Below, piece by piece: positions 1 through 13,900 of a DNA stretch of 64,000 bases. The notes beneath the pieces are model-generated. The model was not told the origin of the DNA and did no database searches. It saw nothing but the letters and a program-made list of their open reading frames with translations. Both the position numbers and the translations under genes were made by a program. Positions within the stretch are counted from its first letter, which is position 1; the number at the start of each line of letters is the position of its first letter. The stretch covers positions 124,001 through 188,000 of the forward strand of contig DATENM010000039.1 in the NCBI GenBank assembly GCA_035275065.1. The letters run 5' to 3'. Origin of the DNA: Blastocatellia bacterium. GTDB taxonomy: Bacteria; Acidobacteriota; Blastocatellia; UBA7656.

Positions 1-197
1 TGAAGACGATCAACGGGCGCGCCAACACGCTTGGCAGCTACGAAGTCTTCTTCGGCGATTATCGGAAACTTTTCAACGCCGTGCAGGAATATAACAAAGT
101 GACCGCAGACGACGTGCGGCGCATCGCGGAAAAATACTTTGGCGACAAGAACCGCACCGTCGCGACGCTCGTGCCGGAAGCCGAAGAGAAGAAATAG
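1..197 (+). CDS. M16 family metallopeptidase, C-terminal end (cut by window start)
   Basis: Only the last 64 codons are present, read from base 3 to the TAG at 195-197. The residues (NTLGSYEVFFGDY, then VTADDVRRIAEKYF and a lysine-rich end) match the C-terminal lobe of bacterial M16B zinc peptidases. The next gene starts 13 bp later and is also M16, so the two probably form one operon and possibly a heterodimer. The zinc site of this protein would lie upstream of the window and cannot be seen. Family assignment rests on a short segment plus context. Confidence 0.7.
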   Translation, partial: KTINGRANTLGSYEVFFGDYRKLFNAVQEYNKVTADDVRRIAEKYFGDKNRTVATLVPEAEEKK

Positions 198-210
198 GGA
201 AGAAGAATTC

Positions 211-1608
211 ATGAAGCGATTGCTCACGCTTTTATTCGTCATTGCGATTGCCACGTCCGGCAGCGCGCCGGTGCGCGCCGCCGATGGCGCGCTCAAGCTG
301 CCGCCTTTTAAGAAGGTCAAACTGCCGAACGGCCTGACCCTCATGTTGATGGAGCAGCACGAAGTGCCCATCATCAGCTTCAACTTTGTCATTCGCGCCG
401 GGGCGGTTGCAGACCCGGCAGGCAAAGAGGGGCTGGCGGCGCTCACCGCCGGATTGCTGCGCAAAGGCACGCGCTCGCGCAGCGCCGACCAGATTGCCGC
501 GGAGCTGGATTTCATCGGCGGCACGCTGAACACCTCGGCGACCTATGATGACTCGAACGGCGCGGCGGAGTTCGTCAAGAAAGACATCAATAAGGGGCTC
601 GACCTGCTCGGCGACGTGCTGCTCAATGCGACCTTCCCGCAGGACGAAGTCGTCAAGCTGCTCAAGCAGCGCGCCGACGCCATCAAAGCCGCTAAGGATG
701 AGCCGCAAGCGGTGATCGGCAATTACTTCAACGCCTACCTCTACGGCAATCACCCGTACGCGCGGCCCGTCGGCGGCGACGAGCGGACGCTGGCGGCGAT
801 CACCCGTGATGACGTGGTGAAGTTCTATCAAACCTACTACACCGCGCCTAACGCGATTCTCGCCGTCGTCGGCGATTTCAACACCGCGGAGATGCAGCAG
901 GCACTCACGGACAAGTTCGGCTCGTGGAGCGGCAAGGCGACTGCCCCGGCGAGCGTGCCTGAGCCGCAGCCATTCGCCGGCAAGAAGCTGTTGCTGATTG
1001 ACAAGCCCGACGCGACACAGACGTTTTATCAGATCGGCAACGTCGGCATCAGCCGCACCAACCCCGACCGCGTTTACATTCAGGTCATCAACACGCTGTT
1101 CGGCGGGCGCTTCACCTCGATGCTCAACAGCGCCCTGCGGATTCAGAGCGGCCTGACTTACGGGGCGCGCTCGACCTTCAACCAGTTGCGCGCCGCCGGG
1201 CCGTTTGCCATGTACACCTACACGCCGAACGCGACGACCGAAAAAGCGATGGACATGACGCTCGATGTCTTGCGGCGGCTGCACGACAAAGGCATCACCG
1301 AAGAAGAATTGAAATCGGCCAAGAGTTATATGAAAGGCCAGTTCCCGCCGACTATCGAAACCAGCGACCAGTTAGCGGCGCTGCTGGCGCAGTTGGAATT
1401 TTACGGGCTTGATGAAAGCGACGTGAATAACTATTACGCCAAGATCGATTCGATGACGATGCAGGACGCGCAGCGCGTCATCAAGCAATATTTTCCGGCG
1501 GATAATCTGGTCTTCGTGCTGATCGGTAAAGCTGGCGATATTCAGAGCGTGGTCAAGAAGTACGCCACGCAGTTCGATACGAGATCGATCAATCAGCCGG
1601 GATTTTGA
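211..1608 (+). CDS. secreted M16 family peptidase-like subunit lacking HxxEH
   Basis: A 465-residue exported protein. The start is ATG 211 because it follows a purine-rich AGGGAAGAAG tract and opens directly with a Sec signal peptide (MKRLLTLLFVIAIA, cleavage near residue 23); an upstream in-frame start would overlap the previous gene. Two M16 lobes follow (roughly 30-240 and 250-465). Where catalytic M16 enzymes carry HxxEH, this protein has GKEGLAALTAGLL (residues 71-83), so the zinc ligands are missing. The second lobe keeps the Arg/Tyr pair typical of M16B partner subunits (R310 and Y317 in RIQSGLTYG). I infer a non-catalytic partner that completes the active site of the upstream M16 product, as in known two-gene M16B systems. 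Confidence 0.85.
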   Translation: MKRLLTLLFVIAIATSGSAPVRAADGALKLPPFKKVKLPNGLTLMLMEQHEVPIISFNFVIRAGAVADPAGKEGLAALTAGLLRKGTRSRSADQIAAELDFIGGTLNTSATYDDSNGAAEFVKKDINKGLDLLGDVLLNATFPQDEVVKLLKQRADAIKAAKDEPQAVIGNYFNAYLYGNHPYARPVGGDERTLAAITRDDVVKFYQTYYTAPNAILAVVGDFNTAEMQQALTDKFGSWSGKATAPASVPEPQPFAGKKLLLIDKPDATQTFYQIGNVGISRTNPDRVYIQVINTLFGGRFTSMLNSALRIQSGLTYGARSTFNQLRAAGPFAMYTYTPNATTEKAMDMTLDVLRRLHDKGITEEELKSAKSYMKGQFPPTIETSDQLAALLAQLEFYGLDESDVNNYYAKIDSMTMQDAQRVIKQYFPADNLVFVLIGKAGDIQSVVKKYATQFDTRSINQPGF

Positions 1609-1663
1609 AACCGCTTTGTCGCGTTTCAATGACGCGACGGCAGAATGATCCCCTTTGGAAAAG

Positions 1664-3736
1664 ATGAAAAAGCTCCCAGCTATCGCGATCCTATTCGCCC
1701 TTATGATTTCGCCGCTCGGCCTGTATGCCGATGACGGAATGTGGACCTTCGATAACCCGCCGCGCAAGCAGTGGAAAGAGAAGTATGACTTCGCGCCTGC
1801 GGACGCCTGGCTCGATCATGTGCGGCTGGCCAGCGTGAGATTGAACGACGGCGGCAGCGGCGCATTCGTGTCACCCGATGGCTTGCTGATGACCAACCAG
1901 CATGTCGCCAGCGGCCAGTTGCAGAAAGTCTCGACCAAAGAACGCGACTACACCAAAGAAGGTTTTTACGCGCGCACCGCCACCGAAGAGTTGAAATGCC
2001 CCGACCTGGAAATCAATGTGCTGGTGGCGCTCGAAGACGTCACCGCCCGCGTCCGTGGCGCGGCCAAGCCGAATGCTTCCGACAGAGAGGCCAACCAGCA
2101 GCGCAAAGCCGAGATGGCGGCGATTGAAAAAGCCTCCGCCGAAAAGACCGGCCTGCGCAGTGAAGTCGTGACGCTTTACAGCGGCGGCGAGTACTGGCTC
2201 TATCGTTATAAAAAATACACCGATCTGCGGCTGGTCTTTGCCGCCGAAGAGCAGATCGCGTTCTTCGGCGGTGACCCCGACAACTTCACCTACCCGCGTT
2301 ATGACCTCGACGTCGCTTTCTTCCGCGTTTATGAAAACAATCAGCCGCTCAAGACCGAGCATTATTTCAAATGGTCGGCAAGCGGGCCTGCGGACGGCGA
2401 GTTCGTCATTGCCAGCGGCAACCCCGGCTCGACGGCGCGGTTGTTGACGCTGGCGCAGATTCAGTACCAGCGCGACGCCGGCAACCCGCTACAGATGCAG
2501 ACCTGGACATCGCGGCGCGATGCGTTGGTGAATTATGCGAAGCGCGGCCCGGAGCAGGCGCGGCAGGCCGGCGCCGGATTGCGCTCGCTGAACAATTCGC
2601 TCAAGCGCCTGGTCGGCCAGCAGGAAGGCTTGAACAACCCGCGGCTGATGGCCAAAAAAGAGGCCGAAGAGAAAGCCCTGCGCGATGCGGTCGCCGCGAA
2701 TGCCGAGTGGCGGCAGAAGTACGGCGACGCCTGGGAGCAGATCGCCGCCGCTTATCGCGACCTGCCGCGGATGGCGCGGCGGCAGGCGTTCACGACGCTT
2801 GAGCCGTCGCGGCTCGGCAAGATCGCTTCGACCCTCGTGCGTTATGGCGACGAGGTCGGCAAGCCGAACAATCAGCGCTATGACGAGTTCCGCGACTCGA
2901 AGCTCGAATCGTTAAAGTTCACACTCTTTTCGCCGGCACCGGTTTACGCTGAGATGGAAGAGGCGATCATTGCCGCGTGGCTTGAAGAGGCGCAAAAAAC
3001 GCTTGGAGCCGACGACCCGTTCATCCGCGCCGCCTTGCAAGCCTCGACGCCGGCAGCCGTCGCCAAAAGCGTGGTTGCCGGGACAAAGCTCGCGGACGTT
3101 GCGACGCGCAAGGCGCTCTTTGAAGGCGGCGCGGCAGCCATCGCCAAATCCGACGACCCGCTGATTCAACTGGCGCGGCGTGTCGAGCCGATCATCCGTG
3201 AGCTGCGCGCCTGGAACGAAGAGCGGATTCAGAGCGTCGAAGCGAGCGCCGGCCAGCGCATCGCCGCGGCGCGCTTTGCCGCATACGGCAAGACCGTGCC
3301 GCCGGACGCGAATTTCACGTTGCGCCTGAGCTATGGCCGTGTGCTCGGCTACGAAGAAGACACCACCTTCGTGCCCTACAAGACGACGCTTTATGGCCTC
3401 TATGATCGCGCCCGCAGCTTCGACGAGAAGCCGCCCTACGATCTGCCGCGCCGCTGGCAGGAAGGCGAAACGAAGCTGAATCTGGCGACGCCGTTGAACT
3501 TCGCCTACTCAGCGGACACCATCGGCGGCAACTCCGGCAGCCCGGTCATCAACCGCAACGCCGAGATCGTTGGTCTCAACTTCGACAGCAATGTGCAAAA
3601 GCTGTCGAACCGTTACTGGTACATCGAAGAGAACGAAGGCAGCCGCGCCGTCGCCGTGCATAGCGCCGCAATCATCGAGGCGCTGCGCAAGCTGTATGGC
3701 GCCGAGGCGCTCGCCAGAGAGATCACTGGCCGTTAA
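1664..3736 (+). CDS. S46 family dipeptidyl-peptidase (DPP7/DPP11-like), secreted
   Basis: A 690-residue exported serine peptidase. ATG 1664 is chosen over a TTG three codons upstream because it sits behind GGAAAAG and begins a signal peptide ([16 protein letters not shown]). The chymotrypsin-like halves flank a helical insert. The catalytic His is H80 in MTNQHVA (most family members have TNHH), the Asp lies in the YPRYDLD segment, and the Ser is S624 in GGNSGSPV. S46 enzymes remove dipeptides from oligopeptide N termini in the periplasm. The residue 18 positions after the catalytic Ser, which sets P1 preference (Arg in DPP11, Gly in DPP7), is Ser642 here, so specificity cannot be read off. 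It sits among other exported peptidases, consistent with peptide catabolism. Confidence 0.9.
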   Translation: MKKLPAIAILFALMISPLGLYADDGMWTFDNPPRKQWKEKYDFAPADAWLDHVRLASVRLNDGGSGAFVSPDGLLMTNQHVASGQLQKVSTKERDYTKEGFYARTATEELKCPDLEINVLVALEDVTARVRGAAKPNASDREANQQRKAEMAAIEKASAEKTGLRSEVVTLYSGGEYWLYRYKKYTDLRLVFAAEEQIAFFGGDPDNFTYPRYDLDVAFFRVYENNQPLKTEHYFKWSASGPADGEFVIASGNPGSTARLLTLAQIQYQRDAGNPLQMQTWTSRRDALVNYAKRGPEQARQAGAGLRSLNNSLKRLVGQQEGLNNPRLMAKKEAEEKALRDAVAANAEWRQKYGDAWEQIAAAYRDLPRMARRQAFTTLEPSRLGKIASTLVRYGDEVGKPNNQRYDEFRDSKLESLKFTLFSPAPVYAEMEEAIIAAWLEEAQKTLGADDPFIRAALQASTPAAVAKSVVAGTKLADVATRKALFEGGAAAIAKSDDPLIQLARRVEPIIRELRAWNEERIQSVEASAGQRIAAARFAAYGKTVPPDANFTLRLSYGRVLGYEEDTTFVPYKTTLYGLYDRARSFDEKPPYDLPRRWQEGETKLNLATPLNFAYSADTIGGNSGSPVINRNAEIVGLNFDSNVQKLSNRYWYIEENEGSRAVAVHSAAIIEALRKLYGAEALAREITGR

Positions 3737-3858
3737 GAGAATCGAACCTTGCCCTTTGGCGTGACGTAAACGGTATTTGGCCTTGCCCAGTACGCCATAT
3801 TTCGATTTTCTTTGCAGTCACAACCCACGCAGTGGAGCCGCTTGAAAGGAGTCGTCTG

Positions 3859-6800
3859 ATGACCAGAGTGTTCGCGCTCGCCCTGTTGTTGCTTGCGCTG
3901 TCAATTTCTTCGTTTGCTCAAAGTGCAACCCCAACCTTATTTCAAAAGCCGACGGTAAACCGTACACACATCGTTTTTGTCTACGCCGGCGACCTGTGGA
4001 TCGTGCCGCGCGAGGGCGGCGATGCCAAGCGCCTGACGGTAGGCGTCGGCACCGAAACCGACCCGCACTTTTCGCCCGACGGCTCGATGGTCGCTTTCAC
4101 GGGCCAGTACGATGGCAACACGGATGTCTACGTCGTGCCGACGGCGGGCGGCGTGCCGCGGCGGCTGACCTACCACCCGGACAGCGACCACGCCGTGGGC
4201 TGGACGCCGGACGGCAAGCAGGTGCTGTTCGCATCGGGCCGCAACAGCACATCGAATTACGCGCGACTCTTCACCGTCGCCCTCGATGGCGGCGGGCTGC
4301 CCGCGGAATTGCCGCTGCCGGTCGCCTCCTTCGGCGCGTTTTCAGGCGACGGCTCGGCCATCGCTTACGAGCCGCTCAGCCAGTGGCAGCCTGACTGGAA
4401 GAATTATCATGGCGGCCAGACCATGCCGATCTGGGTGGCACGCCTCGCGGATTCGTCCGTCGAAAAGCTGCCGCGCGAAAACTCGAACGACCGTTACCCG
4501 ATGTGGATCGGCGATAAGATTTATTTCTTGTCGAATCGGTCGGGCGCGGTGACGCTGTTCGCTTACGACACCAAGTCGAAGAAGGTTGATGAGCTGATTA
4601 AGAACAGCGGGCTCGATTTCAAGTCGGCGTCGGCGGGGCCGGGGGCGATAGCCCTCGAGCAGTTCGGCACGATTCAACTGTATGACCTGAAGAGTGGCAA
4701 AGCGAGCCCGGTCAATATCCGCGTCAACAGCGACCTGCTCGGCCTGCGCCCGCACTTCGAGAAAGTCGGCAACCGTATAACGAATGCCGCCATCTCGCCG
4801 ACGGGGGCGCGCGCCGTCTTTGAAGCGCGCGGCGAAATCCTTAGTGTGCCCGCCGAGAAAGGCGGCCCGCGCAACCTGACCAACACCACTGCGGTGATGG
4901 AGCGTGACCCGTCGTGGTCGCCCGATGGCCGCTGGATTGCTTACTTCTCAGACGAGTCGGGCGAATACGAGTTGCACCTCCGCGACCAGCGCGGCACCGG
5001 CGACGTGAAGAAGATCAAGCTGCCGGCGACCTTTTACTATTCGCCGACCTGGTCGCCCGATAGCAAAAAGATCGCGCTCTACGATCATCAACTGACGCTC
5101 TGGTACATCGATCTCGATAAAGGCACGCCGGTCAAGATTGACCGCAACCCAATCGGCATGAGCAACGACGTGCTGGTGCCTGTATGGTCGCCCGACAGCA
5201 AGTGGGTGGCTTATGCCAGGCACTTGCCGAATCTGCTGCGCGCCATCTTCATCTACTCGCTCGATAGCGGCAAGGCGAGCCAGATCACCGACGGCCTGAG
5301 CGACGCGCGCTACCCGGCGTTTGATCGCAGCGGCAAGTATCTTTACTTCACGGCCAGCACCGACCTGGGGCCGCAGATCAGCTTCGCCGACCTGTCGGCC
5401 TTCGGCTCGCAGGTGACGCGCAGCGTCTATGCCGTCGTGCTGCGCAACGATCTGCCGTCGCCGCTGGCGCCCGAAAGCGACGAAGAGAAAGTCCAGCCGG
5501 AAAAGAAAGACGAGGCGGCTCCTGCCACTCCCGCCGCCCCCGCGGGCGACAAGAAGCCGGGCGATCAGCAGCCCGAAGAGAAGAAGCCCGATGCCGCGCA
5601 AGGCCCGGCTGCCGGCGGCCCGCCCGCCAAGAAAGCAGTCGAGCCTGTGCGCATTGACCTCGACGGCATTGACCAGCGCACCATCGCGCTGCCCATCCCG
5701 GCGCGCAACTACGTTGACCTGCAAGCCGGCAAAGGCAACCTGATTTACCTCGTCGAAGCGCCGGCGCAGGCGGGCGATGGCTTCGGGCCGCCATCGCTCA
5801 CCGTGCAAAAGTATGACTTCGACAAGCGCAAGTTCGACAAGGCCATTGATGGCGTCGGCGCTTTTCAGGTCTCGGCCAATGGTGAGAAGGCGCTCTACCG
5901 CCAGGGGCCGAACTGGGTCATCGGCTCGACGGCGACCCTCGGCCAGCCGATGCCGCCCGGCGCGCCCGGCGGGCCGAACATCCTGAGGCTCGCCGACATG
6001 GAAGTCCACGTTGACCCGAAGGCCGAGTGGAAGCAGATGTACCACGAAGTCTGGCGCGGCGAGCGCGACTTCTTCTATGACCCGAACCTGCATGGCCTCG
6101 ATTTGCGGGCGACCGAAAAACTCTACGAGCCTTACCTGAGCGCCGTCGCCCACCGCGCCGACCTGAACTACCTGTTCACAGAGATGCTCAACAATCTGAC
6201 CGTCGGCCACATGTTCATCTTTGGCGGCGACCTGCCGCGCCCGGACTTCGTGCCCGGCGGCCTGCTCGGCTGTGATTATAAGGTCGAGAATGGCCGCTAC
6301 CGGTTTGCGCGCGTCTTCAACGGCGAGAACTGGAATCCGCAATTGCGCGCGCCGCTCACACAGCCCGGCGTCAACGTCAAAGCCGGCGAATACCTGCTCG
6401 CCGTCGGCGGGCGCAACCTGACGGCTGCCGAGAATGTCTATCAAGCGTTCGAGAGCCGTGCGGGCAAGCAGGTGGTCATCAAAGTCGGGCCGAACGCCGA
6501 CGGCTCCGGGTCACGCGAAGTGACCGTGGTGCCGGTCGCCGACGAGGACGGCTTGCGCCACCTGGCCTGGGTCGAAGGCAATCGCCGCAAGGTTGACCAG
6601 TTGAGTGATGGTAAGCTGGCTTACATTTATATCCCGAACACGGCGGGGGCCGGCTACACCAGCTTCAACCGCTACTTCTTCGCGCAGACCAACAAGGAAG
6701 GCGCGGTCATAGACGAACGCTTCAACGGCGGCGGCGCGCTCGCCGATTACGTTGTCCAGCACCTGACCCGCCAGTTGCTCAGCTACATTCACTTCCGCTA

Positions 6801-7242
6801 TGGCACGCAGGACGTGCCGGTGCCGGCGGGCGCGATCTATGGCCCGAAGGCGATGTTGATTAACGAAATGGCCGGCTCGGGCGGCGATGCCATGCCGTGG
6901 TACTTCAAGAAGACGGGCGTCGGGCCGCTGGTCGGCAAGCGCACCTGGGGCGGGCTGGTGGCGGCATTCCCGGCGCCGCAGTTGATGGACGGCGGCGGCG
7001 TCACCGCGCCCGACGCAGCCGTCTACGGGCTCCAGGGTGAATGGGAAGTCGAGAATCACGGCGTCGCCCCCGACATCGAAGTCGAGATGGACCCGGCGGC
7101 GTGGCGGCAGGGCCGCGACCCGCAACTGGAGAAAGCCGTCGAGTACCTGATGAGCGAGCTCAAGAAGAACCCGCAGCAGAAACCGAAGCTGCCGGCTTAT
7201 CCCAACTATCACAATGGCGCTGCCTCGTCAGGGAATAAATAG
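3859..7242 (+). CDS. secreted tricorn-like S41 peptidase, paralogue 1
   Basis: An 1127-residue protein whose start, ATG 3859, is set by AGGAG at 3847-3851 and a signal peptide (MTRVFALALLLLALSISSFA). Repeated PD40 beta-propeller blades (FSPDG, WSPDG, WSPDSK) fill about residues 30-530. A charged Pro/Lys/Glu linker spans about 545-600. The C-terminal half is the tricorn core with PDZ and S41 domains. By alignment to tricorn, H784 (TVGH), S1007 (AGSGGD) and E1065 (WEVENHG) match the catalytic His, Ser and Glu; the distance from Ser to Glu, 58 residues, is the same as in tricorn. The residue before the His is Gly instead of Ser. Unlike cytosolic archaeal tricorn it is exported. First of three tandem paralogues. 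Confidence 0.92.
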   Translation: MTRVFALALLLLALSISSFAQSATPTLFQKPTVNRTHIVFVYAGDLWIVPREGGDAKRLTVGVGTETDPHFSPDGSMVAFTGQYDGNTDVYVVPTAGGVPRRLTYHPDSDHAVGWTPDGKQVLFASGRNSTSNYARLFTVALDGGGLPAELPLPVASFGAFSGDGSAIAYEPLSQWQPDWKNYHGGQTMPIWVARLADSSVEKLPRENSNDRYPMWIGDKIYFLSNRSGAVTLFAYDTKSKKVDELIKNSGLDFKSASAGPGAIALEQFGTIQLYDLKSGKASPVNIRVNSDLLGLRPHFEKVGNRITNAAISPTGARAVFEARGEILSVPAEKGGPRNLTNTTAVMERDPSWSPDGRWIAYFSDESGEYELHLRDQRGTGDVKKIKLPATFYYSPTWSPDSKKIALYDHQLTLWYIDLDKGTPVKIDRNPIGMSNDVLVPVWSPDSKWVAYARHLPNLLRAIFIYSLDSGKASQITDGLSDARYPAFDRSGKYLYFTASTDLGPQISFADLSAFGSQVTRSVYAVVLRNDLPSPLAPESDEEKVQPEKKDEAAPATPAAPAGDKKPGDQQPEEKKPDAAQGPAAGGPPAKKAVEPVRIDLDGIDQRTIALPIPARNYVDLQAGKGNLIYLVEAPAQAGDGFGPPSLTVQKYDFDKRKFDKAIDGVGAFQVSANGEKALYRQGPNWVIGSTATLGQPMPPGAPGGPNILRLADMEVHVDPKAEWKQMYHEVWRGERDFFYDPNLHGLDLRATEKLYEPYLSAVAHRADLNYLFTEMLNNLTVGHMFIFGGDLPRPDFVPGGLLGCDYKVENGRYRFARVFNGENWNPQLRAPLTQPGVNVKAGEYLLAVGGRNLTAAENVYQAFESRAGKQVVIKVGPNADGSGSREVTVVPVADEDGLRHLAWVEGNRRKVDQLSDGKLAYIYIPNTAGAGYTSFNRYFFAQTNKEGAVIDERFNGGGALADYVVQHLTRQLLSYIHFRYGTQDVPVPAGAIYGPKAMLINEMAGSGGDAMPWYFKKTGVGPLVGKRTWGGLVAAFPAPQLMDGGGVTAPDAAVYGLQGEWEVENHGVAPDIEVEMDPAAWRQGRDPQLEKAVEYLMSELKKNPQQKPKLPAYPNYHNGAASSGNK

Positions 7243-7267
7243 GCCGAACGCGTAATGTGTAATTCCG

Positions 7268-7516
7268 CAGCCCGCTGAAGCGGGCTTGCCCGCAGGGCAG
7301 CTAGGCCAGCCGTTTTACGGCTGGTTCATCGCGGCAGATAAACCGGAAGCCCGTTTTAACGGGCTTACCCAACCGGCTTGAGCCACCTGCAACCGCGTGG
7401 CTCAAGCCGCGGAGAGAAGGACGCTGAAGCGCCCTCCGATCTTTTCACTGCATCGCCAACCAGCGCTAGAATCGCTGGCCTAATTGCCCTGCGGGCAAGC
7501 CCGCTGAAGCGGGCTG
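7268..7516. repeat. cluster of palindromes (REP/BIME-like) between tricorn paralogues 1 and 2
   Basis: The 304-bp gap between these genes holds no plausible gene but at least eight short hairpins: 7269-7286 and 7498-7515 (AGCCCGCT/AGCGGGCT), 7287-7299, 7306-7324 (CCAGCCG/CGGCTGG), 7348-7365 (AGCCCGTT/AACGGGCT), 7375-7408 (12-bp stem GGCTTGAGCCAC), 7460-7478 and 7484-7498. The outer 32 bp at 7268-7299 and 7485-7516 are near-perfect reverse complements, so the block as a whole has inverted ends about 250 bp apart. The layout resembles bacterial interspersed mosaic elements. Possible roles are transcript attenuation between the paralogues or a domesticated mobile element; the sequence does not decide. 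Confidence 0.75.
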
Positions 7517-7546
7517 CGGATTTGCTGTACTCAAGGAGACTCAGAT

Positions 7547-10921
<3,375 letters not shown>

Positions 10922-10932
10922 ACCGCGCCTCC

Positions 10933-10966
10933 GCATGGAGTCCTGCCTTCGGGTGGGACTCCATGC
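10933..10966 (+). promoter_or_regulatory. hairpin in the tricorn 2-3 intergenic region
   Basis: An 11-bp perfect stem (GCATGGAGTCC at 10933-10943 pairing with 10956-10966) with a 12-nt loop, 24 bp before the next start codon and with no following T run. It could modulate read-through or stabilise mRNA ends between paralogues; a terminator is unlikely without the U tract. Structure is seen; function is inference. Confidence 0.5.
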
Positions 10967-10990
10967 GACCTGCACCCAAGGAGACTCCGT

Positions 10991-13900
10991 ATGAAAAAAG
11001 CTATCTTTCTTGTGCTCCTCATCCTCGGCATGGCGAGCGCCGCTCTGGCGCAGGGCGATAAGCCGATGCTTTTCCGCCAGCCGACTCTGAGCCAGACACA
11101 TATCGTTTTTGTCTTCGCCGGTGACCTGTGGATCGTGCCGCGCAGTGGCGGCAGCGCCGAGCGGCTGACCACAGGCGTCGGCGTTGAAGTGACGCCGATC
11201 TTTTCGCCCGATGGTTCCATGATCGCCTTCACCGGCCAATATGATGGCAACCTGGATGTCTACGTCGTGCCGGCCACGGGCGGCGTGCCCAAGCGGCTGA
11301 CTTATCATCCCGACCCCGACGTCGTGACCGGGTGGACGCCCGACGGCAAGCAGGTCGCCTTCCTCTCGCCGCGCAATAGCGACACCTTTTATAACCGTTT
11401 GTTTACGGTTCCCGTAGACGGCGGCTTCCCGACCCAGGTGCCGCTGCCGATGGTCGAGCAGGCGTCTTATTCGCCCGACGGCACACGCCTGGCGTACATG
11501 CCGCTGGCGCCGGCCTTCCAGCAGTGGAAGCATTATCGCGGCGGGCGGACGACGAAAATCTGGCTGGCGCGGCTTGCGGATTCGAGCGTCGAAGAGATTC
11601 CGCGCAGCAACTCGAACGACTTCGACCCGATGTGGGTCGGCGATAAAGTTTACTTCCTCTCTGACCGCAATGGCCCGATCACGCTCTATGCGTTCGACAC
11701 GCGCACGCGCCGCGTCACGCAAGCGATCACCAACAACGGCTTGGACATCAAGTCAGCAGCGGCGGGGCCGGGCGCTATCGTCTATGAGCAGTTTGGCTCG
11801 CTGCACCTCTACGACCTGGAGTCGGGCAAGGCCGAGCGCGTCAACATTCAACTGGCCAGCGACCTGCCCGGCGTGCGCCCGCATTACGACAAGGCGGCGC
11901 CGCGCATCATGGCCGCGGGCATCTCGCCGACCGGCGTGCGGGCCGTCTTTGAAGCGCGCGGCGAAATTCTGACGACGCCGGTAGAGAAGGGCAATGCGCG
12001 CAACCTGACCAATACGCCGGGCGTCATGGAGCGCGACCCGTCGTGGTCGCCGAACGGCAAGTGGATCGCTTACTTTTCTGACGAGTCGGGCGAATACGCC
12101 CTGCACCTGCGCGACCAGACAGGCATGGGCGAAGTCAAAAAGATCAGCTTCGGCAGCGCGGCGTCGTTTTACTATTCGCCGATCTGGTCGCCCGATAGCA
12201 AGAAGATCGCTTTCACTGACAAGCGGCTCAACCTCTGGTACCTGGAGATCGATAAGGGCACGCCGGTCAAAGTCGACACCAACACTTTTGATAATCCCTT
12301 CGCGGTGCTTGACCCGTCGTGGTCGCCTGATAGCCGCTGGATCGCTTACACGCGGCAGTTGAAGAACCGTTTGTGCGCCGCCTTCATCTACTCGCTCGAT
12401 ACGGGCAAGTCACAGCAGGTGACCGATGGCCTGAGTGACGTGCGCTATGCGGTCTTTGACCAGAGCGGCAAGTACCTCTACTTCACCGCCAGCACCAACA
12501 TCGGCCCGACGACGGGCTGGCTCGACATGTCGAGCTTCTCGTATCAGGTGACGCGCAGCGTCTACGTCGCGGTATTGAAGAAAGACCAGGCGTCGCCGCT
12601 CGCGCCCGAAAGCGACGAGGAGAAGATTCAAGACGACAAGAAAGCCGATGGCCCGCCGAAGCCCGGCGCTAAGAAAGAGCCGGACCCCGTGCGCATCGAT
12701 TTCGACGGCATCGGCCAGCGCATCCTGGCGCTGCCCATCCCGGCGCGCAGCTACGCCGACATGAGGGCGGGCAAGGCCGGCATGGTCTTCCTTCTCGAAG
12801 AGGTGCCGCAGGTTGGCGCCGGCGGCCCGCCGGGCAACGTCCTGCACCGCTTCGATATGGAGAAGCGCAAGTTCGAGAAGGTGATCGAAGGCGTCGGCAT
12901 GTTCGCGGTCGCGGCCAACGGCGAGAAGATTCTCGTTGGCCAGGGGCCGCCGCTGCCGCCGGGCGTGCCGATGATCGGCTATCGCTTCCAGGTCATCCCC
13001 GCCGCGCAGCCGCCCAAGCCCGGCGAAGGCGGCGTCAACACCGCCGAGATGGAAGTCTACGTTGACCCGAAGGCCGAGTGGAAGCAGATGTACCACGAGG
13101 CATGGCGCGTGCAGCGCGACTTCTTCTACGATCCGAACTATCACGGGTTGGATCTGGCGGCGACCGAGAAGAAATACGAGCCGTATCTGGAAGGCATCGC
13201 GCACCGCGCCGATTTGAATTACCTGTTCGCAGAGATGCTCGGCAATATGTCGGTCGGGCACCACTTCACCTTCGGCGGCGACGTTCCGCAAGCGCCGCAG
13301 GTTCGTGGCGGGTTGTTGGGGTGCGACTACGCGATTGAGAACGGCCGTTACCGCTTCGCCCGCATCTTCAATGGCGAGAACTGGAACCCCGGCTTGCGCG
13401 CGCCGCTGACGCAGCCCGGCGTAGACGTTCGCCAGGGCGAATACCTGATCGCCGTCAACGGGCGCAACCTGACGGCGAGCGATGATGTCTATGCCGCCTT
13501 TGAAGGCACGGCGGGCAGGCAGGTGGTCATCAAAGTCGGGCCGAACGCCGACGGCTCTGGGTCACGCGAAGTCACCGTGGTGCCGGTAGGCAACGAGGGC
13601 GGCCTGCGCAATCTGGCCTGGATCGAAGGCAACCGCCGCAAGGTGGCCGAGCTTTCGGGCGGGCGCGCGGCTTATGTCTATCTGCCGAACACGGCGGGCG
13701 CGGGCTACACCAACTTCAACCGCTACTACTTCTCGCAGATTGATAAGCAGGCGGCGGTGATTGACGAGCGTTTCAACGGCGGCGGCTCGGCTGCCGATTA
13801 TATGATCGATTACATGAAGCGCACGTTGATGAACAAGTGGGCGACGCGCGAGGGCGAAGACTTCGTGACGCCCGTAGGCGCGATCTTCGGGCCGAAGGCG

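Noticed and set aside
232-1284. Minus-strand open frame opposite the M16 gene
   Set aside because: Shadow of the M16 gene; composition and lack of motifs do not support it.
4948-6444. 498-codon minus-strand open frame opposite tricorn 1
   Set aside because: Product is Arg/Val/Ala-rich with no domain, lies opposite a clear gene, and arises from high GC content; no ribosome site.
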